Source: Rhodopseudomonas sp. P2A-2r
GTDB lineage: Bacteria > Pseudomonadota > Alphaproteobacteria > Rhizobiales > Xanthobacteraceae
Reading direction: 5' to 3'
Assembly (NCBI RefSeq): GCF_026015985.1
Contig: NZ_CP110389.1
Location: 4,248,001-4,312,000, forward strand
Length of the DNA: 64,000 nucleotides
This document shows, one piece after another, positions 39,073 through 49,020 of this stretch; the first letter of the stretch is position 1, and each line of letters begins with the position of its first letter. Made by a program: the position numbers and the translations under genes. Under the pieces are notes generated by a model. It was not told where the DNA came from, ran no database searches, and worked only from the letters and a program-made list of their open reading frames with translations.

Positions 39073-39990
39073 CTATGCCTTGGCCTTGATCCGCGCTTCG
39101 GCCTGCGTGCAGTATTTCGCGGTCTGCTGGAACGCGCCGTCCAGGACCTTGGCGCCGGACATATCGCTGATCTCGGCGAAATGCGCAGCGATCGTGTCCG
39201 GCGACCAGTCGGCCTCGGCGAAATTGACGCCTTCGCTTTCCAGCAGCTTGATCACTGCGAAGGAGCCGGCGCCAGCGCCCATGATGGTCTTGGTCGGCGC
39301 GTTCTCGCTCAGCAGGTATTGCACCGCCGGCGTGATCGCCTCCGGCTTCATCAGCGCCAGCGCCTGCGGCGGCAGCAGCTCTTCGGTCATCCGCGTCGCC
39401 GCGGTCGGCGCTATCATGTTGACGCGAATGTCGGTCTTGCGCCCCTCCTCGGCCAGCACGTTCATCAACCCGACCATGCCGGTCTTGGCCGCCCCGTAAT
39501 TGGCCTGGCCGAAATTGCCGTACAAGCCCGACGCCGACGAGGTCAGCACGATGCGACCGTAGTTGCGCGCGCGCATGCCGTCCCACACCGCCTTGCAGCA
39601 GTAGAAGGTGCCGGTGAGATGCACATCGAGCACTTTGGCGAAATCCGCGATCTCCATCTTGGCGAACGACTTGTCGCGGAGGATGCCGGCGTTGGCACAC
39701 AGCAGATCGACGCTGCCGAGATCGGCCGTCGCCCGATCGACCATGGCGGTGACCTGCTCGAAGTTCGAGACGTCGGCGCCGTCGGCAATGGCGACGCCGC
39801 CGAGGCTGCGGATCTCCTCGACGACGCGCTCCGCCGCGGTCATCGAACCGCCGGTGCCATCACGCGCCCCGCCGAAATCGTTGACCACGACCTTGGCGCC
39901 ACGACTTGCGAGGCCCAGCGCATGCGCCCGGCCCAGTCCATTTCCCGCACCGGTGACGATGGCGACGCGGCCGTCATATCTGATGGTCAT
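39073..39990 (-). CDS. SDR-family 3-hydroxyacyl-CoA dehydrogenase-like protein
   Basis: 305 residues with AAGGAA upstream of ATG 39990. Cofactor motif VAIVTGAGNGLGRAHALGLA, then VVVNDFGGARDGTGGSMTAA (acidic, NAD-type, as in the multifunctional-enzyme-2 dehydrogenases), LLCANAGILRDKSFAKM, and the catalytic region VLTSSASGLYGNFGQANYGA followed by AKTGMVGL. This is the peroxisomal MFE2/FabG-like subfamily that oxidises (R)-3-hydroxyacyl-CoA. The gene immediately upstream encodes a MaoC (R)-hydratase, so the two can perform hydration and oxidation in succession; gap 11 bases. Confidence 0.92.
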   Translation of the reverse strand: MTIRYDGRVAIVTGAGNGLGRAHALGLASRGAKVVVNDFGGARDGTGGSMTAAERVVEEIRSLGGVAIADGADVSNFEQVTAMVDRATADLGSVDLLCANAGILRDKSFAKMEIADFAKVLDVHLTGTFYCCKAVWDGMRARNYGRIVLTSSASGLYGNFGQANYGAAKTGMVGLMNVLAEEGRKTDIRVNMIAPTAATRMTEELLPPQALALMKPEAITPAVQYLLSENAPTKTIMGAGAGSFAVIKLLESEGVNFAEADWSPDTIAAHFAEISDMSGAKVLDGAFQQTAKYCTQAEARIKAKA

Positions 39991-40001
39991 GAAAGCGTTC
40001 C

Positions 40002-40463
40002 TTACACGAAGTACGTCAGGGCCAGCCAGTCGGCAACCAGCGCCGGCTTGGTCTCGCCTTCGATCTCGACGCTGACGCCGACCCGGGTGAACATTTCCTT
40101 GGGCTTGCGCATGGTCGCCTCCTTGAGCGTGAAATGACCGCGCACGCGAACGCCGGATTTGACCGGAGAGACGAAGCGCAGCTTGTCGAAGCCGTAATTG
40201 ATGCCCATCGCCACGTCGCTCAATTTCGGCAGGGCCTCGTAGGAAAATACCGAGATCAGCGAGGTCGTGAGGAAGCCGTGCGCGATGGTCGAGCCGAACG
40301 GTGTCGCCTTGGCACGGGCCGGGTCGACATGGATGAACTGGTGATCCTCGGTGGCGTCGGCGAAGACGTCGATCCGCTTCTGATCCACCAGATGCCATCC
40401 GGAAACGCCAACCTCCTTGCCGACCAGGTCCAGATACGCGCCGCGCTCGATCGTAGAATTCAT
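40002..40463 (-). CDS. MaoC-family (R)-specific enoyl-CoA hydratase
   Basis: 153 residues from ATG 40463 (GAGGACGGC upstream). The hydratase-2 motif is clear: FADATEDHQFIHVDPARAKA then TPFGSTIAHGFLTTSLIS, providing the Asp and His catalytic pair on a single hot-dog domain. It hydrates trans-2-enoyl-CoA to (R)-3-hydroxyacyl-CoA, which the adjacent SDR could oxidise. Longer frames upstream to 40541 lack homology. Lies 98 bases downstream of the acyl-CoA ligase gene stop. Confidence 0.93.
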   Translation of the reverse strand: MNSTIERGAYLDLVGKEVGVSGWHLVDQKRIDVFADATEDHQFIHVDPARAKATPFGSTIAHGFLTTSLISVFSYEALPKLSDVAMGINYGFDKLRFVSPVKSGVRVRGHFTLKEATMRKPKEMFTRVGVSVEIEGETKPALVADWLALTYFV

Positions 40464-40561
40464 GCCGTCCTCGCTTGTTTGAGGCCGCACATTCCACAGC
40501 GGAGCGGCCTTCGCCAAGCGAAATTTGTGCGGTGCGGCCATGCAATGGCCCCGATTTCCCC

Positions 40562-42298
40562 TCAGCCGTCCGATGCGCCGGTGGCACGGGCCGCCTGCAG
40601 TTCCGGAAAATCCTCCTCGCGGAACTCAAGGCCGCGCAGCGCGTCGTCGCGATTGTCGTCATGTTCGAGGCGGCGCAGCTGCACGCGGCGGATCTTGCCG
40701 GAAATGGTCTTCGGCAGTTCGCTGACGAGTTCGATCCGGCGGATGCGCTTGAACGGCGCAAGGCGATTTTGCAGGTGCCGGAAGATCGACAGGGCCGTCG
40801 CCGCCGAGCGCTCGGCGCCCGCGGTGAGCAGCACATAGGCTTTCGGAATCGCCAGCCGGATCGGATCCGGGCTCGGCACCACGGCGGCCTCGGCCACCAG
40901 ATCGTGCTCGAGCAAGATGCTCTCCAGCTCGAACGGGCTGATGCGATAATCGGAAGATTTGAACACGTCGTCGGAGCGTCCGACAAAGGTCAGATAGCCA
41001 TCGTCGTCGGCGAACACCACGTCGCCGCTGCGATAGATCGCGCCGTCGGCGCCGCTCAGGCTGCCGTCGTCGTTGCGATAGCCGCGCATCAGTCCGGCAG
41101 GCCGATCGGCCCCCAGCAGCAGGCTGACCTCACCCTCCTTCGTCGGCTGGCCGTCGACGTCGGTGATGGCGATGCGATAGCCCGGCAGCGGCCGGCCCAT
41201 GGAGCCGATCTTGACCGGCTGGCCCGGCGAATTGCCGGCCAGCGCCGTGGTCTCGGTCTGGCCGTAACCGTCACGGATGGTCAGGCCCCAGGCCGCGCGC
41301 ACCTGATCGATCACTTCCGGATTGAGCGGCTCGCCGGCGCCGCAGACCTCGCGCAGCGACACCTTGAAGGTGGCGAGCTTCTCCTGGATGAACAGCCGCC
41401 ACACGGTCGGCGGCGCGCACAAAGTGGTGACGCCGCAGCGGCCGATGGTGGCGAGCAGTCCGCGCGCATCGAAGCGCGGCTGGTTGACCACGTACACCGT
41501 GGCGCCGGCATTCCACGGCGCAAACAGGCAGCTCCAGGCATGCTTGGCCCAGCCCGGAGAGGAGATGTTGAGATGAACATCGCCCGGCTGCAGGCCGAGC
41601 CAGTACATGGTTGACAACCCTCCGACCGGATAGCTGCGCTGGCTGTGCAGCACCAGTTTCGGTTTCGCCGTGGTGCCGGAGGTGAAATACAGCAACATCG
41701 GATCGTCCGGCCCGGTCGGGGCGTCCGGCACAAACGTCTCCGGAAACTCCGCGGCTTGCTCGAAGGCCAGCCAGCCGTCCACAGGCGACGACGCACCGGC
41801 AACGATGCGGATGAGGTTCTCGCCGCCGCGGTCGACAAATTTCGCGGTCTGGTCCGGCGACGCCACCACGACCTTCGCCTGCCCGCGGTCGAGCCGATCC
41901 TGCAACTCATCGGGCGTCAGCAGCGTGGTCGCCGGGATCACCACGACGCCGAGCTTCATCGCCGCCAGCATGGTCTCCCACAGCGGCACCACATTGCCGA
42001 GCAGCAGCAACAGATGATCGCCGCGCTTCAGCCCGAGCCCGCGCAGGAAGTTCGCGACCTGGCTGGAGCGCCGCGACAGCGTGGCGAATGACAGCTTTGT
42101 CTCGCGGTTGCCGCCGGCATCGACGATCCACAGCGCCGCCCGATCCTTGCTGTCGGCATTGACAGCCAGCTCCGCATCGAACCAGTCCAGCGCCCAGTTG
42201 AACGGAACCGGATCGGGCCAGCGGAAGCATGCGACCGCGGCGGCGTAGTCGGTGCGGTGTTCGAGCAGAAACGCGCGGGCTTGCTGGAAGGTGGTCAT
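40562..42298 (-). CDS. AMP-dependent acyl-CoA synthetase
   Basis: 578 residues of the ANL superfamily, activating a carboxylic acid to its CoA thioester through an acyl-adenylate. P-loop-like motif LLYFTSGTTAKPKLVLHS, adenylate motif RDGYGQTETTALAGNSPGQP, hinge region YLTFVGRSDDVFKSSDYRIS and the C-terminal catalytic Lys in LPKTISGKIRRVQLR are all present. Sequence style (QARAFLLEHRTDYAAAVACF; ALDWFDAELA) matches the benzoate/medium-chain acyl-CoA ligases of the AcsA-like ACSM type. Substrate not determined. Same strand as the valine-type genes upstream and hydratase/SDR downstream. Confidence 0.93.
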   Translation of the reverse strand: MTTFQQARAFLLEHRTDYAAAVACFRWPDPVPFNWALDWFDAELAVNADSKDRAALWIVDAGGNRETKLSFATLSRRSSQVANFLRGLGLKRGDHLLLLLGNVVPLWETMLAAMKLGVVVIPATTLLTPDELQDRLDRGQAKVVVASPDQTAKFVDRGGENLIRIVAGASSPVDGWLAFEQAAEFPETFVPDAPTGPDDPMLLYFTSGTTAKPKLVLHSQRSYPVGGLSTMYWLGLQPGDVHLNISSPGWAKHAWSCLFAPWNAGATVYVVNQPRFDARGLLATIGRCGVTTLCAPPTVWRLFIQEKLATFKVSLREVCGAGEPLNPEVIDQVRAAWGLTIRDGYGQTETTALAGNSPGQPVKIGSMGRPLPGYRIAITDVDGQPTKEGEVSLLLGADRPAGLMRGYRNDDGSLSGADGAIYRSGDVVFADDDGYLTFVGRSDDVFKSSDYRISPFELESILLEHDLVAEAAVVPSPDPIRLAIPKAYVLLTAGAERSAATALSIFRHLQNRLAPFKRIRRIELVSELPKTISGKIRRVQLRRLEHDDNRDDALRGLEFREEDFPELQAARATGASDG

Positions 42299-42337
42299 GT
42301 CATGAGCCTCTTGAATTATACTTCACAACAAACACCG

Positions 42338-42387
42338 CCGTCATCCTTCGAGGCTCGCCGAAGACGGCGAGCACCTCAGGATGACGG
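42338..42387. repeat. 'CCTTCGAGGC...GCACCTCAGGATGA' hairpin repeat
   Basis: Family ends enclose an 8-bp-plus stem (CTCGCCG...CGGCGAG) around an AAGA loop, between the acyl-CoA ligase start and the mmsB stop. See the units at 36113 and 61134. Confidence 0.82.
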
Positions 42388-42401
42388 CACCGAGCATGAT
42401 G

Positions 42402-43290
42402 CTACTTCCCCGCCAGATCCAGAATCTGATGAATAATCCCCGAAAAATCCTCACCGCCATGGCCGGCCTTCTCGTAGGTCTCATAGATACTCTCGGCGTG
42501 TGCCCCCAGCGGCGTCGCCGCCCCCGCAGCTTTCGCAGCCTCCTGCGACAACCGCAGGTCCTTCAGCATCAAGGCTGCGGCGAAGCCGGGCTTGTAGTCG
42601 TTGTTGGCGGGCGACGCCGGCACCGGGCCCGGCACCGGGCAATAGGACGTCAGCGACCAGCACTGGCCCGACGAGGTGGAGGCCACGTCGAACAGCGCCT
42701 GATGCGACAGGCCGAGCTTTTCGGCCAGCGCAAAGGCTTCGCTGACCGCGATCATGGAAATGCCGAGGATCATGTTGTTGCAGATCTTGGCGGCCTGCCC
42801 GGCGCCGGCGTCGCCGCAATGTACGATCTTCTTGCCCATGCCCTCGAGGATGGGCTTTGCCGCAGCAAAGGCCGCAGCCTCGCCGCCGGCCATGAAGGTC
42901 AGCGTGCCCGCCCTGGCGCCGCCGGTGCCGCCGGAGACCGGCGCATCGACCGATGGCAATTTCGCCTGCGCCGCCAGTTCATGGGATTTCCGCGCGCTTT
43001 CCACATCGATGGTCGAGCAATCGATCATCAGCGCCCCCTTGGCGACCGCAGGAATGATCTCGCTCCACACCGCCGCCACATGCTTGCCCGCAGGCAGCAT
43101 GGTCACGACCACCTCGGCATCCTTGACTGCCGCGACGGCCGACGCCGCGATGGCGACACCGGCCGCCCGGGCAGCGTCGAGCGACGCCGGCACCAGATCG
43201 AGATCCAGTCACCCTGTGGCCGGCCTTGACGAGGTTGGCGGCCATCGGGCCGCCCATGTTGCCGAGCCCGATGAATGCAATGCTGGTCAT
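42402..43290 (-). pseudogene. mmsB: 3-hydroxyisobutyrate dehydrogenase, one frameshift
   Basis: Oxidises 3-hydroxyisobutyrate to methylmalonate semialdehyde in valine breakdown. The frame from ATG 43290 gives MTSIAFIGLGNMGGPMAANL then VKAGHRVTG (NAD-binding GxGxxG) and breaks at about 43203. The next frame continues VPASLDAARAAGVAIAASAV, then the substrate motif APVSGGTGGARAGTLTFMAG, the catalytic-lysine region GQAAKICNNMILGI and a normal C-terminus at 42402. Removing the extra base in CGAGATC (43199-43205, + strand) restores V-T-G-F-D-L-V-P and a full-length protein of about 296 residues. Neighbouring valine genes argue it is functional. Confidence 0.88.
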
Positions 43291-43320
43291 GTCCTGCCCT
43301 CGATTTTCTGTCTTGAGATT

Positions 43321-44412
43321 TCAGTTCGGGAACGTCAGTTCGTCAGCGCCGCGCGACTGGAAGTAGCGCGCGAGGATGTCCAGTGTCACCTGCTCAAGCC
43401 GCGCCGGCTGCCATTGCGGATTGCGGTCCTTGTCGATGACGGCGGCGCGAATGCCTTCGGGGAAGTCATGATTGACGAAGATCTCCAGCGCGGCGCGATA
43501 TTCCCGCGTCAGGCATTCCTCGAGCGATGACGAGGCGCGCGCGTCGCGCAGCAGCTTCAGCGTCAGCTTCAGCCCGGTCGGCGACTTCTCGAGCATGGCC
43601 TGCAACGTCGCCTGCGCGAAGTCCGAGATCTCGTGCGCCAGCGCCGTCACGATCTCCTCGACGCTGTCGTGGCCGAACACCGCATCGATCCAGGCCTGAT
43701 GCTGCGCAATCGGCGCCATGGCATCGGCGACGGCGAAACCGTCGATGATCGCCTGAACAGCGTTGCGGTCGGCCTTGGCCGGTGCCCTGGTCAGCGCCTC
43801 ACGCAGCGCCGGCCAGTTCTCCGACGCCACCACGGCATCGGCGAGATGCGCATAGACCGCGTCCGCACCGGTCATGGTGGTGCCGGTCAGGCCGAAATAG
43901 GTGCCGACCTCGCCTGGCGCGCGCGATAAAAGCCAGGTCCCGCCGACATCGGGGAAAAAACCGATGCCGACTTCGGGCATCCCCATCTTCGTCCGGTCAG
44001 TCGCGATCCGCAGGCTGCCATGCGCCGCCAGCCCGACGCCGCCGCCCATGACCAGCCCGTCCATATAGGCCACATAGGGCTTGGAGAATGCCGCGATGCG
44101 CGCATTCAATATGTATTCCTCGCGCCAGAAGATCTTGCCGAGGTCGCCGCCTGCCTTCGCACTCTCGTAGAGGCCGCGAATGTCACCGCCGGCGCACAGC
44201 CCGCGCTCGCCGGCCCCTTCCAGCAGGATCAGCGCCACCTGCGGATCGGCCTCGAAGACATCCAGTGCGGCGACGATGCCGCGGGTCATCTCAAGCGTCA
44301 GTGCATTCAGAGCCTTCGGCCGGTTCAACCGGATCACGCCGGCGTTGCCTTCGCGCCTGACGATCAGATCGGGCTCGGGACCAATTGCAACTGCGGGGGA
44401 GGACGCCGTCAT
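43321..44412 (-). CDS. 3-hydroxyisobutyryl-CoA hydrolase
   Basis: 363 residues of the crotonase fold, HIBCH/ECH_2 subgroup, releasing free 3-hydroxyisobutyrate from its CoA ester in valine breakdown. Diagnostic segments: [40 protein letters not shown] (oxyanion loop), [40 protein letters not shown] (catalytic Glu/Asp) and the C-terminal [20 protein letters not shown] with KDRNPQW. The start overlaps the acyl-CoA dehydrogenase stop (ATGA), and mmsB follows after 30 bases, so operon structure is clear. Confidence 0.94.
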   Translation of the reverse strand: MTASSPAVAIGPEPDLIVRREGNAGVIRLNRPKALNALTLEMTRGIVAALDVFEADPQVALILLEGAGERGLCAGGDIRGLYESAKAGGDLGKIFWREEYILNARIAAFSKPYVAYMDGLVMGGGVGLAAHGSLRIATDRTKMGMPEVGIGFFPDVGGTWLLSRAPGEVGTYFGLTGTTMTGADAVYAHLADAVVASENWPALREALTRAPAKADRNAVQAIIDGFAVADAMAPIAQHQAWIDAVFGHDSVEEIVTALAHEISDFAQATLQAMLEKSPTGLKLTLKLLRDARASSSLEECLTREYRAALEIFVNHDFPEGIRAAVIDKDRNPQWQPARLEQVTLDILARYFQSRGADELTFPN

Positions 44413-45557
44413 CGATTGCCTTCGATCAGTTTGCGCGCCACGATCAGCCGCATGATTTCATTGGTGCCTTCGAGGATCTGGTGCACGCGCAAATCGCGCA
44501 CGATCTTCTCGATGCCGTATTCGCTGAGATAGCCGTAGCCGCCATGCAGTTGCAGCGCCTGGTTGGCGACCTCGAAACCGACATCGGTGCCGAAGCGTTT
44601 TGCCATGGCGCACAGCATGGTGGCGTCGACGTCGTGACGATCCAGCGCCGCCGCCGCTCGCCATACAAACGTCCGCGCCGCCTCAAGCTCGGTCGCCATG
44701 TCGGCGAGGCGGAACTGCAGCGCCTGGAATTCATCGAGCCGCTTACCGAAGGCCTTGCGTTCGCGCATATAGGCCAACGACTTGTCGAGCGCGGATTGCG
44801 CGCCTCCGAGCGAGCACGCGGCGATATTGATACGGCCGCCGTCCAGCCCGGCCATGGCAATCTTGAAGCCCGCACCTTCGTCGCCAAGCCGGTTGGCCAC
44901 CGGCACCCGTGCATTGTCGAAGATCACCGCGCGCGTCGGCTGCGCGTTCCAGCCCATCTTGCGTTCGTTGGCGCCGAACGACAGTCCGGGCGTGTCGCCC
45001 TCGATGACCAGCGTGGAGATGCCGCGCGGACCGTCCTCGCCGGTGCGCACCATCACCACATAGAGCCCGCTCTGCCCTGCCCCCGAGATGAACTGCTTCT
45101 GGCCATTGAGAACGTAGTGGTCGCCGTCCACCGCTGCGCGCGTGCGCAGCGCCGCGGCGTCCGACCCGGAGCCCGGCTCGGTCAGGCAGTAGCTCGCCAG
45201 CAGTTCCATGGTGCACAGCCGGGGAAGCCACTTCTTGCGCTGCTCGTCATTGCCATAGGCGTCGATCATCCACGAGGCCATGTTGTGGATCGAGATAAAG
45301 GCCGACACTGTGGGACAGCCCCGCGCCAGCGCTTCGAAGATCAACGCCGCATCGAAGCGTTTCAGGCCGGAGCCACCGACATCCTCGCGGATATAGATAC
45401 CGCCCATGCCGAGCGCAGCCGCCTCGCGCATCACATCGACGGGGAAGAACTTTTCCTCGTCCCATTTGAGCGCATGCGGCGCGATCCTGTCGGCGGCAAA
45501 GTCGCGCGCCATGTCACGAACGGCGAGTTGGTCTTCGTTCAGGGAAAACTGACTCAC
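44409..45557 (-). CDS. Acyl-CoA dehydrogenase (isobutyryl-CoA dehydrogenase-like)
   Basis: 382 residues; FAD-dependent dehydrogenation of a branched acyl-CoA. Signature 1 [40 protein letters not shown], signature 2 [20 protein letters not shown] and [20 protein letters not shown] are present; the catalytic Glu is expected in the EGTNE segment. Position between methylmalonate-semialdehyde dehydrogenase and 3-hydroxyisobutyryl-CoA hydrolase argues for isobutyryl-CoA as substrate. It starts 16 bases after the mmsA stop. Confidence 0.93.
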   Translation of the reverse strand: MSQFSLNEDQLAVRDMARDFAADRIAPHALKWDEEKFFPVDVMREAAALGMGGIYIREDVGGSGLKRFDAALIFEALARGCPTVSAFISIHNMASWMIDAYGNDEQRKKWLPRLCTMELLASYCLTEPGSGSDAAALRTRAAVDGDHYVLNGQKQFISGAGQSGLYVVMVRTGEDGPRGISTLVIEGDTPGLSFGANERKMGWNAQPTRAVIFDNARVPVANRLGDEGAGFKIAMAGLDGGRINIAACSLGGAQSALDKSLAYMRERKAFGKRLDEFQALQFRLADMATELEAARTFVWRAAAALDRHDVDATMLCAMAKRFGTDVGFEVANQALQLHGGYGYLSEYGIEKIVRDLRVHQILEGTNEIMRLIVARKLIEGNR

Positions 45558-45572
45558 GACGCTATCCCGCCG

Positions 45573-47070
45573 CTAATTCATCGTCGGGATCGAGAACTCC
45601 GCGCCCTCCTTGACGCCGGATGGCCAGCGCGCGGTGACGGTCTTGGTCTTGGTGTAGAAGCGGATCGAGATCCGGGCCGTGCTGGTTGAGGTCGCCGAAG
45701 CCGGACTTCTTCCAGCCGCCGAAGGTGTAGTAGGCAATCGGCACCGGGATCGGCACGTTGATGCCGACCATGCCGACATTGACCTTGGCGGCGAAATCGC
45801 GCGCAGCATCGCCGTCGCGGGTGAAGATGGCAACGCCGTTGCCGTAATCGTGGTCGGATGGCAGCGCCAAAGCTTCGGCGTAGTCGTGCGCACGCACCAC
45901 CGACAGCACCGGGCCAAAGATCTCTTCCTTGTAGATCCGCATGTCCTTGGTCACATTATCGAACAGGCAACCGCCCATGTAGAAGCCGTTCTCGTAGCCC
46001 TGCATCTTGAAGCCGCGGCCGTCGACGGCCAGCTTGGCGCCTTCCTTGATGCCGACCTCGACATAGTCCTTCACGCGCTCCAGCGCGGCGCGGGTCACCA
46101 GGGGACCGAAGTCGGCCGACGGATCGGTGGACGGGCCGATCTTCAGCGCCTCGACGCGCGGGATCAGCTTTTCCATCAGCCGGTCGGCGGTCGTCTTGCC
46201 GACGGGCACCGCCACCGAGATCGCCATGCAGCGCTCGCCGGCCGAACCATAGCCGGCGCCGATCAGCGCATCGACGGTCTGGTCCATATCGGCGTCGGGC
46301 ATGATGATGGCGTGGTTCTTGGCACCGCCGAAGCATTGCGCGCGCTTGCCTGTCGCGGCGGCGCGCTCGTAGATGTATTGCGCGATCGGTGACGAACCGA
46401 CGAAGCCGACAGCCTTGATATCGGGGTCGTCGAGGATGGCGTCGACGGCTTCCTTGTCGCCGTTGACGACATTCAGAATCCCCGGCGGCAGGCCGGCCTC
46501 CATCATCAGCTCCGCCAGCATCATCGGCACGCCGGGATCGCGCTCGGACGGCTTGAGGATGAAGGCGTTGCCGCAGGCGATGGCCGGTGCGAATTTCCAC
46601 ATCGGGATCATCGCCGGAAAGTTGAACGGGGTGATGCCGGCGACCACGCCGAGCGGCTGGCGCATCGAATAGATGTCGATGCCGGGTCCTGCGCCCTCGG
46701 TGTATTCACCCTTCATCAGATGCGGCACGCCGCAGGCGAACTCGACCACTTCAAGACCGCGCTGAATGTCGCCCTTGGCATCCGGCACGGTCTTGCCATG
46801 CTCGCGCGCCAGAAGATCCGCCATCTTGTCGTAGTCGCGTTGCGCCAGTTCGAGGAACTTCATCATCACGCGGGCACGGCGCTGCGGATTGGTGGCGCCC
46901 CAGGCGACCTGCGCTTCGATCGCGTTCTCGACCGCGGCGCGCATTTCCGCTTTGGAAGCCAGCGCCACCTGGGCCTGAACGTCGCCGGTCATAGGCTCAA
47001 ACACGTCGGCAAAACGACCAGATGTGCCCTTGACCTCGCGGCCCCCGATAAAATGTCCAATCGAACGCAT
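45573..47070 (-). CDS. mmsA: Methylmalonate-semialdehyde dehydrogenase (acylating), C-terminal frameshift
   Basis: Converts methylmalonate semialdehyde to propionyl-CoA, the last step of valine breakdown. About 498 residues from ATG 47070 (GGAGG upstream). HFIGGREVKGTSGRFADVFE at the N-terminus, ITPFNFPAMIPMWKFAPAIA, the NAD site VGFVGSSPIAQYIYERAA, and the catalytic cysteine in YGSAGERCMAISVAVPVG are diagnostic of CoA-dependent MMSDH. The frame shifts at 45666-45672: as written it ends NQHGPDLDPLLHQ... at 45562, whereas dropping one base gives the expected NQHGPDSIRFYTKTKTVTAR and SIPTMN to 45573. The same CGAGATC context breaks mmsB and the TetR gene. No valid pathway without it, so probably an error. 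Confidence 0.94.
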
Positions 47071-47220
47071 GCAATCCTCCCAACAACGGCTTTTCCGCAT
47101 GTTGAGCAGTCTTTGCCGGCTTTGGAAAGGGGCTCCGCGCGGGACGGATTTGCGAAAATGCCGGGCCGGCACCGACACGGCTATCTGCGACCAAAGTCGC
47201 AGGCGATGCCGTCAGCAAGC

Positions 47221-47869
47221 TCAGTGCTTCGCGGCGCCTGACGTCTTGGCTGCAGCCTTCTTCGCCGGCTTTTTCGACGCAGCCTTCGTTGCGGGCGACG
47301 GGCCCAGCACGGCCTCGCGGCCTGCGGCGAGGATCTCTTCGGAGAACTCGCCGGAGCCGGCGATCCGTGCCAGCACCAGCGTTCCCATCATGGTCGCGAG
47401 CGACGCCATGGCCCGCTTGCGCGCCACTTTGGGTGTCGCATCCCCGATCTGCTCGGACAGCATTCCGATCATCTGTTCCAGCTTGGCCGCAAAGGCCTTT
47501 CGGGTCTTCGGGCTCTCGCGGGCGATTTCCGCGCCAAGCGCCGGCACCGCGCAACCGTGGCCGGGATTGTCGCGATGCTGCGGCGACAGGTACGCATCCA
47601 CAATGGTGGCCAGCCGATCGTCGGGCGACGTCTGGCCGGCAAGATGGCGCCAGCGATCGGTCGAGCGATCCATGGCATAGGCGAAGGCTTCGACGACCAG
47701 CGCCTCGCGCGAGATCGAAATGCGCATAAAAGCCGCCGTGGGTCAGGCCGGCGTCCTTCATCAGGTCGGCCACACCAATGCCGTGCGCGCCCCGTTCACG
47801 CAGCCGCACCGAAGCCTTCTTCACGATTCGCGCGTGGGTCTCGAGCTTGTGTTCCTTCGAATAGCGCAT
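47221..47869 (-). pseudogene. TetR-family regulator of the valine-type cluster, one frameshift
   Basis: The first frame (MRYSKEHKLETHARIVKKAS, then GIGVADLMKDAGLTHGGFYA) encodes a TetR helix-turn-helix and breaks at 47710-47716. The second frame carries SREALVVEAFAYAMDRSTDR, CAVPALGAEIARESPKTRKA and a lysine/alanine-rich tail (KKPAKKAAAKTSGAAKH). Removing one base from CGAGATC yields GGFYAHFDSREALVVEAF, the canonical TetR spacing, and about 215 residues. It sits 150 bases upstream of mmsA on the same strand and divergent from an enoyl-CoA hydratase, with an 18-bp palindrome between, so it may regulate both. Confidence 0.82.
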
Positions 47870-47995
47870 CCTGACTCCATACGATGTCTCAAACCGTACC
47901 ACGGCATCTATCGCGTCGAAGAGCCCGGCAGCTCTGAAACGAGGCGGATTTTTGAGCGATTCCAGTAAACGGTAACCGACACTGATCGGCCGTAT

Positions 47996-48013
47996 AAATG
48001 ATGACTATCATTT
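47996..48013. promoter_or_regulatory. 18-bp palindrome, Fur-box-like or TetR operator
   Basis: AAATGATGACTATCATTT: two perfect 7-base arms (AAATGAT and ATCATTT) around GACT. It lies in the divergent region between the TetR gene and the enoyl-CoA hydratase, 127 bases from the former and 142 bases from the latter. The sequence resembles Fur-type sites, but no iron gene is adjacent; a TetR operator is as likely. Confidence 0.55.
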
Positions 48014-48154
48014 TACTTCACTGCGCCACCCGGTGCAACGCAGCCCCCGCTACCGAAACGGAAATCGCTGCAGGAACTTGACAGGTTCCAGCTTTGACCC
48101 GGAAGTGGTACGACAAGACCGGCGGTTCACGCCAGCCCGACCTGCGAGGCCTCC

Positions 48155-48925
48155 ATGCATATGCTCAACTCCCACTGCGGCATTGATCGTGATCAACGCG
48201 GCGTCGTGAAACTGACGATCTGCAACGCGGGCCCGCTCAACATCCTCGATTCGCCCGCGATCAACGCCGTCCGCGAAGGGCTCGATGTTCTGGCGTCGGA
48301 GGGCGATATTCGCGCCCTGGTGATCGCCGGCCAGAGTGAAAAGAGCATGATCGGCGGCGCCGACATCAAGGAGATGGCCACGCTCGACCAGGCTTCGGCC
48401 GAGCGGTTCATCACCGGCCTGCGCGACCTCTGCGAGGCGGCGCGGACGTTTCCGGCGCCGGTGATCGCGCAGATCCCGGGCTGGTGCCTCGGCGGCGGGC
48501 TGGAATTCGCGGCAGCCTGCGATTTCCGGGTCGCCGCCCACGACGCGAAATTCGCCATGCCGGAGGTGCGGGTCGGCATCCCCTCGGTGATCCACGCCGC
48601 CCTGCTGCCGCGACTGGTCGGCTGGGGGCGCGCCCGCTGGCTGATCATGACGGCAGCCACCATCGACGCGCCGACCGCGCTGAACTGGGGGCTGGTCGAT
48701 GTGGTGGCACCGGAGGGCGGACTCGATGCCGCCGTCGAAAGCACGCTCGCCATGTTGCTGAAATGCGCCCCGCAAGCGCTGCGCGCGCAGAAAGCGCTAT
48801 TGAAACAATGGGAAGAACTGCCGCTGAAGGAATCCGTCAGCCTCAGCATCGGGGTGTTCGGCGAAGCCTATCTGACCGGCGAGCCGCAACGGCTAATGCA
48901 AGGCTTCATCAACCGCAAGCGGTAG
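48155..48925 (+). CDS. Enoyl-CoA hydratase/isomerase family protein
   Basis: 256 residues of the crotonase fold. Oxyanion loop EKSMIGGADIKEMATLDQAS, APVIAQIPGWCLGGGLEFAA, then AKFAMPEVRVGIPSVIHAAL. The first catalytic Glu of classical hydratases (in 'A.GG..E') is replaced here by CLGGGLEFAA with Glu present, and the second position (PEVRVGIPSV) lacks the usual Glu, so hydratase activity is uncertain; some such proteins are hydrolases or decarboxylases. GAGG lies just ahead of ATG 48155. Divergent from the TetR/mmsA block and followed by an MFS gene. Confidence 0.88.
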   Translation: MHMLNSHCGIDRDQRGVVKLTICNAGPLNILDSPAINAVREGLDVLASEGDIRALVIAGQSEKSMIGGADIKEMATLDQASAERFITGLRDLCEAARTFPAPVIAQIPGWCLGGGLEFAAACDFRVAAHDAKFAMPEVRVGIPSVIHAALLPRLVGWGRARWLIMTAATIDAPTALNWGLVDVVAPEGGLDAAVESTLAMLLKCAPQALRAQKALLKQWEELPLKESVSLSIGVFGEAYLTGEPQRLMQGFINRKR

Positions 48926-48985
48926 TCCGTCACAGCTACACAGGAGTTTCAGCTCGTATCGCATTGCAAATGGCGCGGCGCGTTA

Positions 48986-48998
48986 TATGATATTCATA
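48986..48998. promoter_or_regulatory. Small palindrome upstream of the MFS gene
   Basis: TATGA (48986-48990) and TCATA (48994-48998) flank TAT, 23 bases before the MFS start at 49021, in an A+T-rich patch that likely contains the promoter. A regulator site is possible; none is identifiable. Confidence 0.35.
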
Positions 48999-49020
48999 AT
49001 TCAATACGACAGGAAACTCC

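Noticed and set aside
39073..40986. 637-residue 'fusion' starting upstream of the SDR
   Set aside because: The part before ATG 39990 is antisense or out of frame with the MaoC and ligase genes; the SDR has its own ribosome site and family start.
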